Source: Lepus europaeus
Taxonomy: Eukaryota; Chordata; Mammalia; Lagomorpha; Leporidae
Direction of reading: 5' to 3'
NCBI RefSeq assembly: GCF_033115175.1
Contig: NC_084838.1
Coordinates: forward strand, 65,626,468-65,690,467
Length of the DNA stretch: 64,000 nt
A program made the translations under genes and the position numbers. Position 1 is the stretch's first letter. Each line of letters opens with the position of its first letter. This document shows, one piece after another, positions 43,633-53,552 of this stretch. A model generated the notes under the pieces. The model was not told the DNA's origin and made no database searches. It saw only the letters and a list, made by a program, of their open reading frames with translations.

Positions 43633-44235
43633 ATGGCAACCCTTAAGGAGAAACTCATTGCGCCAGTCGCAGACAAAGAGGCAGCAGTCCCCAACAATAA
43701 GATCACTGTAGTGGGTGTTGGACAAGTCGGGATGGCCTGCACTATTAGCATTCTGGGGAAGTCTCTGGCTGATGAGCTTGCTCTTGTGGATGTCCTGGAA
43801 GATAAACTCAAAGGAGAGATGATGGATCTGCAGCATGGGAGTCTGTTTCTCCAGACACCCAAAATTGTGGCAGATAAAGACTACTCCGTGACAGCCAATT
43901 CTAAGACTGTGGTGGTGACCGCGGGAGTCCGACAGCAGGAGTGGGAGAGCTGTCTCAACCTGGTGCAGAGAAACGTGAATGCCTTCAAGTTCATTATTCC
44001 CCAGATTGTCAAGTACAGTCCTGACTGCATCATCATCATGGTTTCCAACCCAGTGGACATTCTTACATACGTGACCTGGAAACTAAGTGGACTGCCCAAG
44101 CACCGTGTGATTGGAAGTGGGTGCAATCTGGATTCTGCTAGATTTCGCTATCTCATGGCTGAAAAACTTGGCATTCATCCCAGCAGCTGCCAAGGATGGA
44201 TTTTGGGAGAACACGGAGACTCAAGTGTGGCTGTC
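43633..44235 (+). pseudogene. LDHB (pseudogene): LDHB retrocopy, 5' open segment (201 codons before the TGA)
   Basis: This part is open from the original ATG and would encode the Rossmann NAD-binding domain and half of the catalytic domain. It ends seven residues after His194, so any product would lack the C-terminal substrate-binding helices and could not fold as a normal tetramer subunit. The start ATG is the parental one (MATLKEKL); an upstream ATG at 43626 ('cccatgaacaatgg') lies in a different frame. Confidence 0.9.
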
Positions 44236-44238
44236 TGA

Positions 44239-44637
44239 AGTGGAGTGAATGTGGCAGGTGTTTCTCTCCAGGAACTGAATCCAGAGATGGGAACGGACAA
44301 CGATAGTGAAAACTGGAAGGAGGTGCACAAGATGGTGGTGGAAAGTGCCTATGAAGTCATCAAGCTAAAAGGGTACACTAACTGGGCTATTGGATTAAGT
44401 GTGGCTGATCTCATTGAATCCATGCTGAAAAATATCTCCAGAATTCACCCAGTATCCACAATGATGAAGGGCATGTATGGCATTGAGAACGAAGTCTTCC
44501 TGAGCCTTCCGTGCATCCTCAATGCCCGGGGATTAACCAGTGTCATCAACCAGAAGCTCAAGGATGACGAGGTTGCCCAGCACAAGAAAAGTGCAGACAC
44601 CTTGTGGGACATCCAGAAGGACCTCAAAGACCTGTGA
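44239..44637 (+). pseudogene. LDHB (pseudogene): LDHB retrocopy, 3' open segment (C-terminal 132 codons)
   Basis: It is in the same frame as the 5' segment, so only the TGA at 44236-44238 separates them. It reads [18 protein letters not shown] onward to the authentic C-terminus DIQKDLKDL. Differences from the LDHB I know are few: Ile for Leu in KNLSRIHP, Met for Val in STMVKG, and His for Leu in VAQLKK. Confidence 0.9.
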
Positions 44638-44658
44638 CTCGCGAGTGCTAGGCTGTAG
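44635..44658 (+). other. Retained LDHB stop-readthrough extension with PTS1-like end
   Basis: After the normal stop TGA (44635-44637) the frame continues CTC GCG AGT GCT AGG CTG and then TAG (44656-44658). This encodes LASARL, ending in ARL. Human LDHB is known to undergo UGA readthrough to a short extension ending in SRL, a peroxisomal targeting signal. The optimal readthrough context is UGA CUA; here it is UGA CUC. Whether CTC and ARL are parental in this species or changed after retroposition cannot be seen here. Confidence 0.8.
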
Positions 44659-44812
44659 AAACCAAAGCTCTAATGGGATTAGTCCTGAGCCCATAGCTCT
44701 CATCCCCGGGTGTGGGGCACAGTTTGCTTTTCCTCCTCCTTACTAGGTGAATTTTGGGCTCAGACTCCAAGCGCAGCCTGGCTTAATGCTTGCAAAAATG
44801 AGCTCTTGAACA

Positions 44813-44818
44813 AATAAA
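44813..44818 (+). terminator. Polyadenylation signal AATAAA of the LDHB retrocopy
   Basis: The canonical hexamer lies 24 bases before the poly(A) tract that starts at 44842. This spacing matches the parental mRNA 3' end and confirms that the copy derives from a polyadenylated transcript. Confidence 0.9.
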
Positions 44819-44866
44819 ATTAACTATTGTAGTGTGCCTCTAAAAAAAAAAAAAGATTATTTGAAA

Positions 44867-45270
44867 ACATAATGATAACTGTGGTAGGCAAGAGTGTCGT
44901 CCACTTGTACTGGACATTGATACCCTTCAGTTTGTATTTCACCAAGTCTGCTTTTCCCTTGATAGTAAATATTTTAACTAATTCACTATTTTTCCTTATT
45001 TCCCATTCTACTCCAATATACTCCATACCCCATCCTTTGTCACTCAAGTAAATGCTGCAGCTAGTGCTACCACCTCCTTACACCATCACCACCATCATCA
45101 TCACCCCCCCACCCACCCATCACCATCCCCATCATGGCTGTTATACATGGAATGCACACTAGTTTACTCCTTAAAACAGATTTCACCAAATACACATTTT
45201 TATATGACTTTAAGAGATAATTTACAACTGACTGAAGTATAATAACTTGACCAAATTGATCCGTAATGAC
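44867..45270. repeat. Unique DNA with a (CCATCA)-like low-complexity tract
   Basis: Near 45083-45134 there is a run of CAC/CAT trinucleotides with a C-tract ('catcaccccccca'), ending in 'catcaccatccccatcat'. No gene is seen in the rest. Confidence 0.7.
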
Positions 45271-45722
45271 TGCTATTGTTTAAGTCTGTTTTGTATTATT
45301 ATGAAAAAGTATCTGATGCTGGGTAATGTAAAGGAAAGTATTTTATTTGGCTTATACATGTAGTGGCTAGAAAGACAAACAGGCATGCCACTACCATCTG
45401 GTAAAGGCCCCTGGAAACATCACAACATGGCACATAGCAGCACATGGAGGGAGCATTGGCCATGATCAGAGAGGTCACCTGCAACAGAGGATGCAAGAAA
45501 GTGTGGCGGGAGTCAGATTTTACCTTTATATAAAAACTGCTCTCTAGGAATTAACCTACCCCTTGGAGACCTGAATTAATCCATTTTTTAGTGTGAAACC
45601 CCCATTGTATACTTCCCTTACAGTAGGTCCCATCTCTTAAAGGTTCAACTACCTCAGTCCTTCCCCAATTGTAGACTAAGCTTCCAGCACATGAACCTTT
45701 GAGGGGCAGGCAGACCATGGCA
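45271..45722 (-). mobile_element. Solitary MaLR LTR
   Basis: The plus strand starts TGCTATTGTTTAAGTCTG and shows 'agtatctgatgctgggtaat' and 'ggaaagtattttatttggct', the antisense MaLR LTR 3' region. It ends 'ggcagaccatggca', the reverse complement of a TGCCATGG-type LTR start. There is no internal region or second LTR nearby. Termini are TG...CA. A 5-bp duplication is not obvious. Confidence 0.75.
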
Positions 45723-45751
45723 TTTCCCCATAGAGTAACAAATGAGGGAAG

Positions 45752-46104
45752 TCAGGCCAGTGCCACGGCTCAATAGGCTAATCCTCCGCCTGCGGTGCCG
45801 GCACCCCGGGTTCTAGTCCTGGTTGGGGCGCCAGATTCTGTCCCGGTTGCTCCTCTTCCAAGCCAGCTCTCTGCTGTGGCCAGGGAGTGCAGTGGAGGGT
45901 GGCCCAAGTGCTTGGGCCCTGCACCCGCATGGGAGACCAGGAGAAGCACCTGGCTCCTGCCTTCGGATCGGCACGGCGCCGGCCACGGCGGCCATTGGAG
46001 GGTGAACCAACGGCAAAGGAAGACCTTTCTCTCTGTCTCTCTCTCTCACTGTCCACTCTACCTGTCAAAAAATAAAAAAAAAAAAATTAAAAAAATTAAA
46101 AAAG
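45752..46104 (+). mobile_element. Young CSINE subfamily copy
   Basis: It is near-identical in layout to 30156-30487: 'ctaatcctccgcctgcggtg', 'ggttctagtcctggttgggg', 'ggcggccattggagggtgaa' and the tail 'ctctacctgtcaaaaaataa', then an A-rich stretch with AATTAA interruptions. The flanks are AATGAGGGAAG at 45741-45751 and 46105-46115, identical. ORFs over it are incidental. Confidence 0.96.
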
Positions 46105-46115
46105 AATGAGGGAAG

Positions 46116-46685
46116 CCTACAGATACTGTGATTGTACCGTCACTTAGTAGCCTTTCCTTTTCTCAAGTTTCATGTCATTATATAGTCTATGTATCATGCA
46201 TTTTAGTATTTGATCATATGCTTTTTATTCTCTAATTATTCATGAATGTTAGTCTTGCCTCCTGGTCAAGATTATTAACTTCTTGAAAGTAAAACATGAT
46301 ATTTATTTATTTTTACTATATATGATGTCTTTGTTGAAGAAATATGTCACTATAGTTGAGACAGCAGTGGGGAATTATTAAGAGAAAAAATAATCAATAT
46401 AGTCATCAACTTTTGAAATTAACAGTTTTTAAATCTTGTTTTAAAAAATGTTCCATCATTTTCTTGGTGATGTTTTTGTTCATTTTTATGCCCCTACACG
46501 TAACTTCATGAATCTATCCATTCTATCCTTGCATTTTAGGTTCTGAAAAAAATTATATTTAAAAAGGAAATTCTTTCAAATACACTTCCATTTTTAGTTG
46601 CGCATATGTTTTCTTTTATGTGATCAATTCTGGCTTTTCCCTATCATGAGCAACATCTAAACAGAAAAACTTGAAGAGGAAGTAT
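46116..46685. other. Unique AT-rich DNA
   Basis: No gene is seen. A weak L2/MIR-tail-like string occurs near 46250-46330 ('gattattaacttcttgaaag') but is too diverged to call. Confidence 0.45.
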
Positions 46686-46689
46686 ATTT

Positions 46690-46988
46690 TTTAAAAGATT
46701 TTATTTATTTGAGAGAATTAGAGAGAGAGGTCTTCCATCTACTAGTTCACTCCTCACGTGGCTGTAACAGTTGGAGCTCGGGGGATCCAAAGCCAGGATC
46801 CAGGAGCTTCTTCTGGGTCTCCCAGGTGGGTGCAGAGGCTCAAACACGTGGACCATCTTCTGCTGTTTTCCCAGACCATAGTAGAGAGCTGGATCAGAAG
46901 AGTGGCTGCCAGGACCAGAACCGGTAACCATATGGGGATGCTGGTGCCACAGGCAGAGGCTTAGCCCACTATGCCACAGTACCAGCAA
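46690..46988 (-). mobile_element. CSINE
   Basis: It runs from 'aaaagattttatttatttga' to the head 'ccactatgccacagtaccag'. Body landmarks 'ccaaagccaggatccaggag' and 'gggtctcccaggtgggtgca' are present. The GA block is short. Confidence 0.92.
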
Positions 46989-48384
46989 AAATACCCCTTT
47001 TAAAATGTCAGTATATGATTTAAGATAAGTGTGAATACCACCAATCACCATCTCTTTCACCATCAACGAACTGATTCACTTTTTATTCATGCATCCTTGA
47101 ACTGATAGATTCAATTCCTGAGACATGTGAATGTTCTTATTCTCTCAACGTGCCTAAGAATAAATTTTGTGAGCAATATCTTCATGTCATTCTTTAATAG
47201 AAAAATTCTATGGTAGGACATTTTGTCTCATTTCCTTTACAATCAAATTTTATCTATGTAGCACTATGGTACAACTTTCTGAGTATCCTATCAGATTTGT
47301 TTTTATCATCTAACTTAAAAACCAAATACCTATCCAATACTGTAAATTTAGGGAATACTACAAAAAACTTCATTAAAAGATTTACATTATATTTACTTGC
47401 TATGTCAAAGTTCTATGTGTTTCAAATAATTTGTATCCTTCTCAAGAAGACAAATGGTGATGAAATAAACTAGAAATGCTCATGACTCTAATTGTAAGAT
47501 GGATATGTGTGTGTATGGGTATGCAATAAAGAGACATTAATTTATCCCTCCCTTAAGGCTTATTTTAGAATAAGAAACAATGTGGTCTTCCTTGGAATGA
47601 ACACTGTAAACATCCTAAAAGAAACTAAGAAAATTGTAGACTTTATGACCCATTCTGTGAATATTTTCTCTAATACAAGAAAGCCACATCTAGCTAATTT
47701 TTCAGTATGGCAAACATGTGGTACAAATATGAATGCCATATTTCTATTGTTATGAAATTTTTAGCAACAGTTATCAATCTTGGAGGAAGATTGATAAAAA
47801 TCAAACATCACAATATTTTGAGAAATCTTTGATAAAGAAGAGCTTATAAAATTCAGTATCAGGATCACCAAAGATTAATACCTAAAGTGCTTGCCAAGTA
47901 TTCTAAAAATTGGGAAAAAATAGAGCAAACTAAAATTCATTGAACCATTCAAGTAAGTGTATGGAAACAATATGTTATCTACAATGAAATTTAAAAATCA
48001 GAATTGAGTAAAATTAGAAAACTTGATCAGGAATATAAGGACATATAAATAAGGGTAATTGCAAAATATAACAATTTTGACATTTCTCTTGTGGCTCACT
48101 TCTATTTAATCAATATATTCTTGAATAGTAAATTAAGGGAAGATTCATTTTTTCTTCAGAATGAGATGTGTATTGATTTAGGTAAAATGTCAACAATTTA
48201 ATTTATTATTTAAAATTGAGATTTTATGATTCTAGTTCAGTCAAGTGAAGTATGATCAGTCTGTAGATTGCTCCATGAGAAATCCTCATGTTGTCATTGC
48301 CATTGTTAACAGTATGAGAGTTTCAAGTAAAAAGTAACATCTAATTGTTTCTTTTGGCCTTCCTTAGCATAAATACTTTGTTCA
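46989..48384. other. Unique AT-rich DNA
   Basis: No gene or clear repeat is recognised. Two ORFs of 82-87 codons (47210-47473, 47507-47755) have no motif and AT-driven composition. Confidence 0.5.
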
Positions 48385-48484
48385 CATATATGTACATATT
48401 TGCATATATAAGTACATGAATTTATACATAGGTGTGTGTATATATACATATGTATGTATATATATATTATATGTATATATATAT

Positions 48485-48515
<31 letters not shown>

Positions 48516-48518
48516 AAG
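48385..48518. repeat. (TA/TGTA)n and (GA)n compound microsatellite
   Basis: Alternating TATA/CATA/TGTA runs at 48385-48483 pass directly into a GA-rich tract to about 48518. Length polymorphism is likely. ORFs on both strands here are repeat translations. Confidence 0.92.
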
Positions 48519-49133
48519 TGTGGAGATGCATAGTTGAATTGTGGATTAAAATATCTCTACAACAAAGAGATGCTGCTTTTTTAACTATAAAATCAAGAAA
48601 GATGAGAAAATACAAGAGACATTGAAACACTAAGTTTCAAATTATGTACGTTTATCAATCCTCCTCTTGAACCCCAAGACCTTCACAGTACAGCTTGGTA
48701 TTTCCTGTGGAGAAAGATGACTGTATCCATCAGAATCCTAGTATACATTTGAGGAAAAAAATCTACATATTTCTACAATTGCATCACACCAATCATTTAT
48801 GACAGATTAAATTTATGTTAAATCTATAAAATTTAATTTTGCATAATTGTAAACCCCTCCTCATGAACTAGTTAGCATTTGAGAATGAATGTCAGCTTCA
48901 CATTGATTCCTGTCTCTCCAGACAGATGATGAATGAGACCTTTACTACATTTACTTCCATTTCTACCTCCTGAATACCGACCTAATATATATAGCAATTT
49001 ATTAGGGTGGTTGCACATTTAGCCATGTTGATTCTTCTATTTGTGTTCAAAGTTTAGGTTCCTATACTTTTAGTCTGATCAAAATCCAGTCAAGTCTGGA
49101 AGAAGAGGACAGTTGTTTATACTTCAAAATGTT
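48519..49133. other. Unique AT-rich DNA
   Basis: No gene or secure repeat is recognised. Confidence 0.5.
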
Positions 49134-49448
49134 GGGGCTGGCGCTGTGGCGCAGTAGGTTAATCCTCTGCCTGTGGCGCCAACATCTCATATGGCCGCTG
49201 CTTCTAGTCCTGGCTGCTCCTCTTCCCATCCAGCTCTCTGCTATGGCGTGGGAAAGCAGTGGAAGATGGCCCAAGTTCTTGGGCCCCTACACCCGCGTGG
49301 GAGACCCAGAAGAAGCTCCTGGCTTCAGATCGGTGCAGCTCCAGCCATTGCGGTCATTTGGGGAGTGAACCATCAGGCAGAAACCTTTCTCTCTGTCTCT
49401 CCCTCTCACTGTCTGTAACTCTACCTCTCAAATAAATAAATAAAATCC
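49134..49448 (+). mobile_element. CSINE, close to consensus
   Basis: The head 'ggggctggcgctgtggcgca' leads into 'gtaggttaatcctctgcctg', then the complete body, and the tail 'ctacctctcaaataaataaa'. This copy is the best reference in the window for the common C-repeat form. Confidence 0.96.
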
Positions 49449-50770
49449 TTTAAAAAATATTTACCACCCTTTTCGCTAACTAACGCTTGGAAACACCACC
49501 TTCTTAATTCTATCAGCTGACTGAAATAAATTGTACTTTAACATCTATAATTAATGAGATTATTTAAATTATATGTAATTTTTTTAAACATCTCTGAACC
49601 TTTGCTCAGTTGAAATATTCTAGATTCTTTTATGCAGTAATCTGCTTTGAAAATGTATGAAATATAACTTCTGGGGAATCAGTGAAGCTATTTCCAGTAG
49701 ATTATATTTTGCTTTTCCCAGCATTTGAAGAGAAATGTGATGAAGTCCGGGAACAGCAAAATTTGAATACTAGAAACCAACAAAAACATAAATTCATAGA
49801 AAAATCTTAGGAATCTCTACGTAAGGATGGCATGCAGTCGAAAAGCCTCATCATAATGCAGTTCTACTGGGCTCACTGTGTCATTCAAATCACAGTGACC
49901 TCACAGGCTGGCCATTGCTGGCCCTTTCTTCACAACCCTGCAAAGATCCATACTTAGGATGTAAACCTCACCTCTGTTCCCTACTACTACTATGCTTGAG
50001 GAATGTTTGCTAAAGACTTGTTCTTTTGCAAAAAGTAATCAGGAAATGCAAAACCCTCTTGTTTGTTGTATGTTCACATAGGAGCATATTCTCCAGTGTT
50101 TGACACCGGTTCCTAACTAAATCAATTGATGAACTTATGCTGTTCTGACATCTAGTTGGATATCTATTACTATTAAATTCAAATTTTCATTGTATTCAAA
50201 TTACCTAACCAAGTAAACGTTCATATAATATATAAGCATAATAAGGACAACTATTTCCCTTTGTAAATTCATTTAAAAATTCAGCATTTAGAAAACTTTA
50301 AGAAACCTAATCACATTGAATGACAAGAAAGTTAGCACTAACTTTGCAGTTTTGTTCACTGCATATCCACTGTGATATGTACTGTAGAATAGAGCTTTTT
50401 CCAAATCTGCCTATAATCAATAGTCCCTTCCTTTGTACTATTTCTGATTAACCATATGATATTTTTTCTACCATACATTATTGTTTGGAATCGAAAACAT
50501 TGTTGGAGTTATCAGATTTTTTTTTGGGGGGGAGGGTTAACATAACTGCATGCTTTATTGAAATACATAGTACCAAGTGAATATAATGGTTCTGCTGTTC
50601 CACAAAATGGTGGGGCAACTATAAAGTTAAGAGAATGAAATGCAAAGGCTAATTGCTTGATATTATTGGTTAATGCTGTGTATATCTGCTAAATTATTAT
50701 ACTATACTTCATAAAATACAGGTATTTAATGTTAATCCAAAATTTTTAAAAAGATAAATACTTTCTTAAA
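49449..50770. other. Unique AT-rich DNA
   Basis: No gene or clear repeat is seen. A G-tract ('ttttttttggggggga') occurs near 50519-50533. Confidence 0.5.
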
Positions 50771-50870
50771 AAGAAATAGATGTGTATGTACATGAAAAAA
50801 AACTGTATATTTGTAATTTTCAAAATAAGCTTATCTTTTAATTCTACTTTTCTACAAAATTTACTGTTAA
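50771..50870. mobile_element. MITE-like element, partial (tentative)
   Basis: The right half 'aaaataagcttatcttttaa' with 'ttctacttttctacaaaatt' resembles the right part of the elements at 7808, 16462 and 23537. The left inverted repeat is not clear. Confidence 0.4.
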
Positions 50871-51654
50871 AATAGAAAGTGTAACTAAATTTTTTTATTT
50901 TAATTGAAATTAAAACCTGGAGTTATCAGTTAAAGCAATATTTAAAGGGGTATGTGTGTGTGTGTGTATATACACATACACACATATAGAGAGACTAAAT
51001 ACATGCTTATGATATAAACATATTCAATATTGATAAGCTATGACTCCTAAATAGGAAGTTAGAAAACAAAAAGATGCAATAGTACAATGAAAAATAGAAA
51101 CAAGATGGTAAGAAGATTCTGTTAAAGGGAGAAACAATATCACATAAATATATTTATATAAATACAGATTTACTTACATAAATAATACACATATCTTTAC
51201 TGAGAAAGGGAGAGATCTAGAGATGTGATAGAGGTTATTTTTTGAAGTCTAAATGACTTTTGGCCAACATGTTTGAAATCTCAGAGGAAATGAAATTTCT
51301 AAATATATATAAACTGCTGAAAGTTGCTATAGAAAAATGAAATATTCAAAGAATTTGAATCAGTGGTCAAATACTCTGAAGGAGGAAAAGAAAGAAGGGA
51401 AACAAGGAAGGAAGGAGGAAGGGGAGGAGAGAAATAACAGTAGATTAAGAGAACCAAGTTGTAAAAATTGTAAGGTGTAAATTTTCACATTTAAATGCAA
51501 AGCTGTTTTATAAATCTAGAACATAAAGTTCCTAGATAGGTTTCAAGGTTAATAACACTTTGTAGTAAAGTTAGACAAAGGAAATAAAATGTGTATAATC
51601 TCTTATTTACATAGATGCCAATTTTTCAATCATACCATATATATAAAGGCATTG
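50871..51654. repeat. Unique DNA with two low-complexity tracts
   Basis: (TG)n followed by (TA/CA)n lies at about 50952-50990 and forms a short palindromic TGTGTATATACACA-type core. A purine-only AAGGAAGG-type tract lies at about 51379-51432. The remainder holds no recognisable gene. Confidence 0.75.
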
Positions 51655-51915
51655 TTTTAATATTTTTTCAAAATTTACCTAAGAGGCAAAGTGAGAATGA
51701 GAGATGTCTTCTGTTTAGTTCTCCAAATGTATGTAACAGTCAAGGCTAGGATGACAGGGTTGAAGACAAGAACTAGGAACTCAATCCAAGAACTACCACT
51801 TACTTAAAGCATTATCTGTTCCCTCCCAGAGTCTTCATTGATGGGAAGTTGGAATCAGGTATCAAATCCATGTAGTCTAATATAGGAAAAAGTTATCTTA
51901 ACCTGTGTCTTAACC
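51655..51915 (-). mobile_element. Old CSINE-related SINE, strongly diverged
   Basis: Reverse-oriented SINE landmarks survive weakly: 'aagaggcaaagtgagaatga', 'ctaggaactcaatccaagaa' and 'tcaaatccatgtagtctaat'. It resembles the older subfamily at 1622-1940. Confidence 0.55.
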
Positions 51916-52150
51916 GCAAAGTCTAATATCAACTCCATATTAGTTTAGTTCAAAATGAGTGGTCACCATACCTATTTATAGAAATTTAAGTAGTTTAACC
52001 ATACTTAGGGAAATCTAAATAACCACAAGAACTGATCAAATAAAAACACTATATAGTTTTCTAAATAAGTACAGAAAATTCAATACATACTCAAAATTTT
52101 CAAAAATTAAGTTAAATATCTATAAAAATGAAAAATAAAAATTATTTAAT

Positions 52151-52464
52151 GTAGGGGCCAGCGTTGTGGTGCAGCAAATAAAGCCACCACCTGAGACCCT
52201 GGAATCCCATATTGGTGCTGCTCCAAGTCCTGGCTGCTCTACTGCAAATCCTGCTCCCTCTTGGTGGCCTGGGAAGAGCAGCAAGTGATGGCCCAAGTGT
52301 TTGTACCCCTGCCACCCACATGGAAGACTTGGAGGAATCTCCTGGTTTTGGCTTGGCCCAGCCCTGCCTATTGTGACCATCTTGGGAGTGATCCAGTATA
52401 TGGAAGGTATCTTTTCCCTACCACTGCCCTGGTAACTCAGACTTTCAAATAAACAAATCTTTTA
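52151..52464 (+). mobile_element. CSINE with perfect 14-bp target-site duplication
   Basis: The head 'ggggccagcgttgtggtgca' is followed by 'tgagaccctggaatcccata'. The tail is 'ttcaaataaacaaatctttt'. AAAAATTATTTAAT is duplicated exactly at 52137-52150 and 52465-52478. The body differs from the 49134 copy, as expected for another subfamily. Confidence 0.94.
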
Positions 52465-52478
52465 AAAAATTATTTAAT

Positions 52479-53240
52479 AAAGGATATCTGCCAAAATCTA
52501 CACCAAGCATAATATCAAAGATTACAGATACTGTCATTTCTGTATCAGTTCTATGACAGATTTTAGCAAGATAAAAATCTTTAAAATATTAGGTTCATAA
52601 AGATAAAAAATGATATTCTTATCTATATATGATGACTGCCCATATACAAAATATAAAAAATATGGTAGCCATAAGAGCCATATTCATGAACATTCCTTAA
52701 TATATGTATTAGCAATAACCAATTGGAAATGTAATTAAAATTAGATACTTAGAAATATATTTATACAAGGTATCTGATAACACTGAAAAATTAAAATGTT
52801 AAAAGAAGACTTTTTAAGGTACTCAATTTGTTGCTATGAAAAGGTATATCTCTTACATAGTTGTGAAGACTTAGGAAAGTATTAAACTATTTTGCCAATA
52901 TAAATTCCATGCAAATTCTGTTAAAATTGCAACAGGGTATAATTTTTTTTCAGTACTTAACGAGCTAATTCTAAAACTTAAGTGAATGAACAAAAAGCAT
53001 AGATTAGAAAAGACTGTTTTGAAGATTAAAAATGAATGAGGTGAAAGACAATGCATCATAAATTGTAGCAATTAAAATTAGTGAGGTATTTGGCACAAAC
53101 TGAAAGAAGAGTAAAAAAGAAACACACACACAACCTGAGAAATTGTTTTAAAAATTTAGTTTCTAAATATTGGAAGAGAGGATCAACTATTGAATAAATT
53201 GTCTACCTGTGTAGGAGAGATTTACCTCTACCCACACTTC
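52479..53240. other. Unique AT-rich DNA
   Basis: No gene or secure repeat is recognised. Confidence 0.5.
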
Positions 53241-53552
53241 TTTTTTTTTTAAAGATTGATTGATTTGAAAGGCAGAATTGAAGAGGGAGAAGTGAAGAGA
53301 GAGAGAGAGAGAGAGAGAGAAAGAAAGGAAGAGAAAGAGAGAGAGAGAGATCTTTCTTCAATCTCCTGGTTCACTCCCCAAACAGCTACAAAGACCAGGG
53401 GTGGGCCAGGCTAAAGCCAGAAGCTTCATCCTACATGGGCAGCAGGGGCCTGAGTGGTTGGGCCATCCTGTGTTTTCCCAGGTCCATTGACAGGGACCTG
53501 ATGCCAGCCTCACAATCACATTTCATTGACTGTGCCACAGTGCTAGCCCCCA
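53241..53552 (-). mobile_element. CSINE with expanded GA microsatellite
   Basis: T-run, then 'gattgatttgaaaggcagaa', then (GA)n with GAAA interruptions at 53296-53350, followed by the SINE body and a head ending 'ctgtgccacagtgctagccc'. The GA block is the reverse complement of the SINE's CT-rich tail domain, expanded by slippage. Confidence 0.92.

Larger units (their letters stand above)
43568..44854 (+). pseudogene. LDHB (pseudogene): LDHB processed retropseudogene (lactate dehydrogenase B)
   Basis: This is a full-length intronless copy of LDHB mRNA. The reading frame runs 43633-44637 (334 codons plus stop, the normal LDHB length) without indels. The NAD-binding GxGxxG (residues 28-33), Asp167, Arg170 and the catalytic His194 are present. 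It is broken by TGA at codon 202 (44236-44238), where LDHB has Trp just after HGDSSVAV. Gly104 is Trp and the substrate-loop Arg107 is Cys, in the segment that normally closes over pyruvate. Other changes (for example His187 to Gln, and Leu to His in VAQLKK near the C-terminus) fit relaxed selection. A 65-base GC-rich 5' UTR, a 3' UTR with AATAAA (44813-44818), a 13-A tail (44842-44854) and a 13-bp TSD (AGATTATTTGAAA, 43555-43567 and 44854-44866) show L1-mediated retroposition. No promoter is evident. Using LDHB rather than LDHA is secure from the N-terminus [13 protein letters not shown]. Confidence 0.98.

Noticed and set aside
43518-43862. Minus-strand 114- and 92-codon ORFs over the LDHB retrocopy
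   Set aside because: They are antisense shadows of the LDHB frame and of its GC-rich 5' UTR, with no supporting motif.
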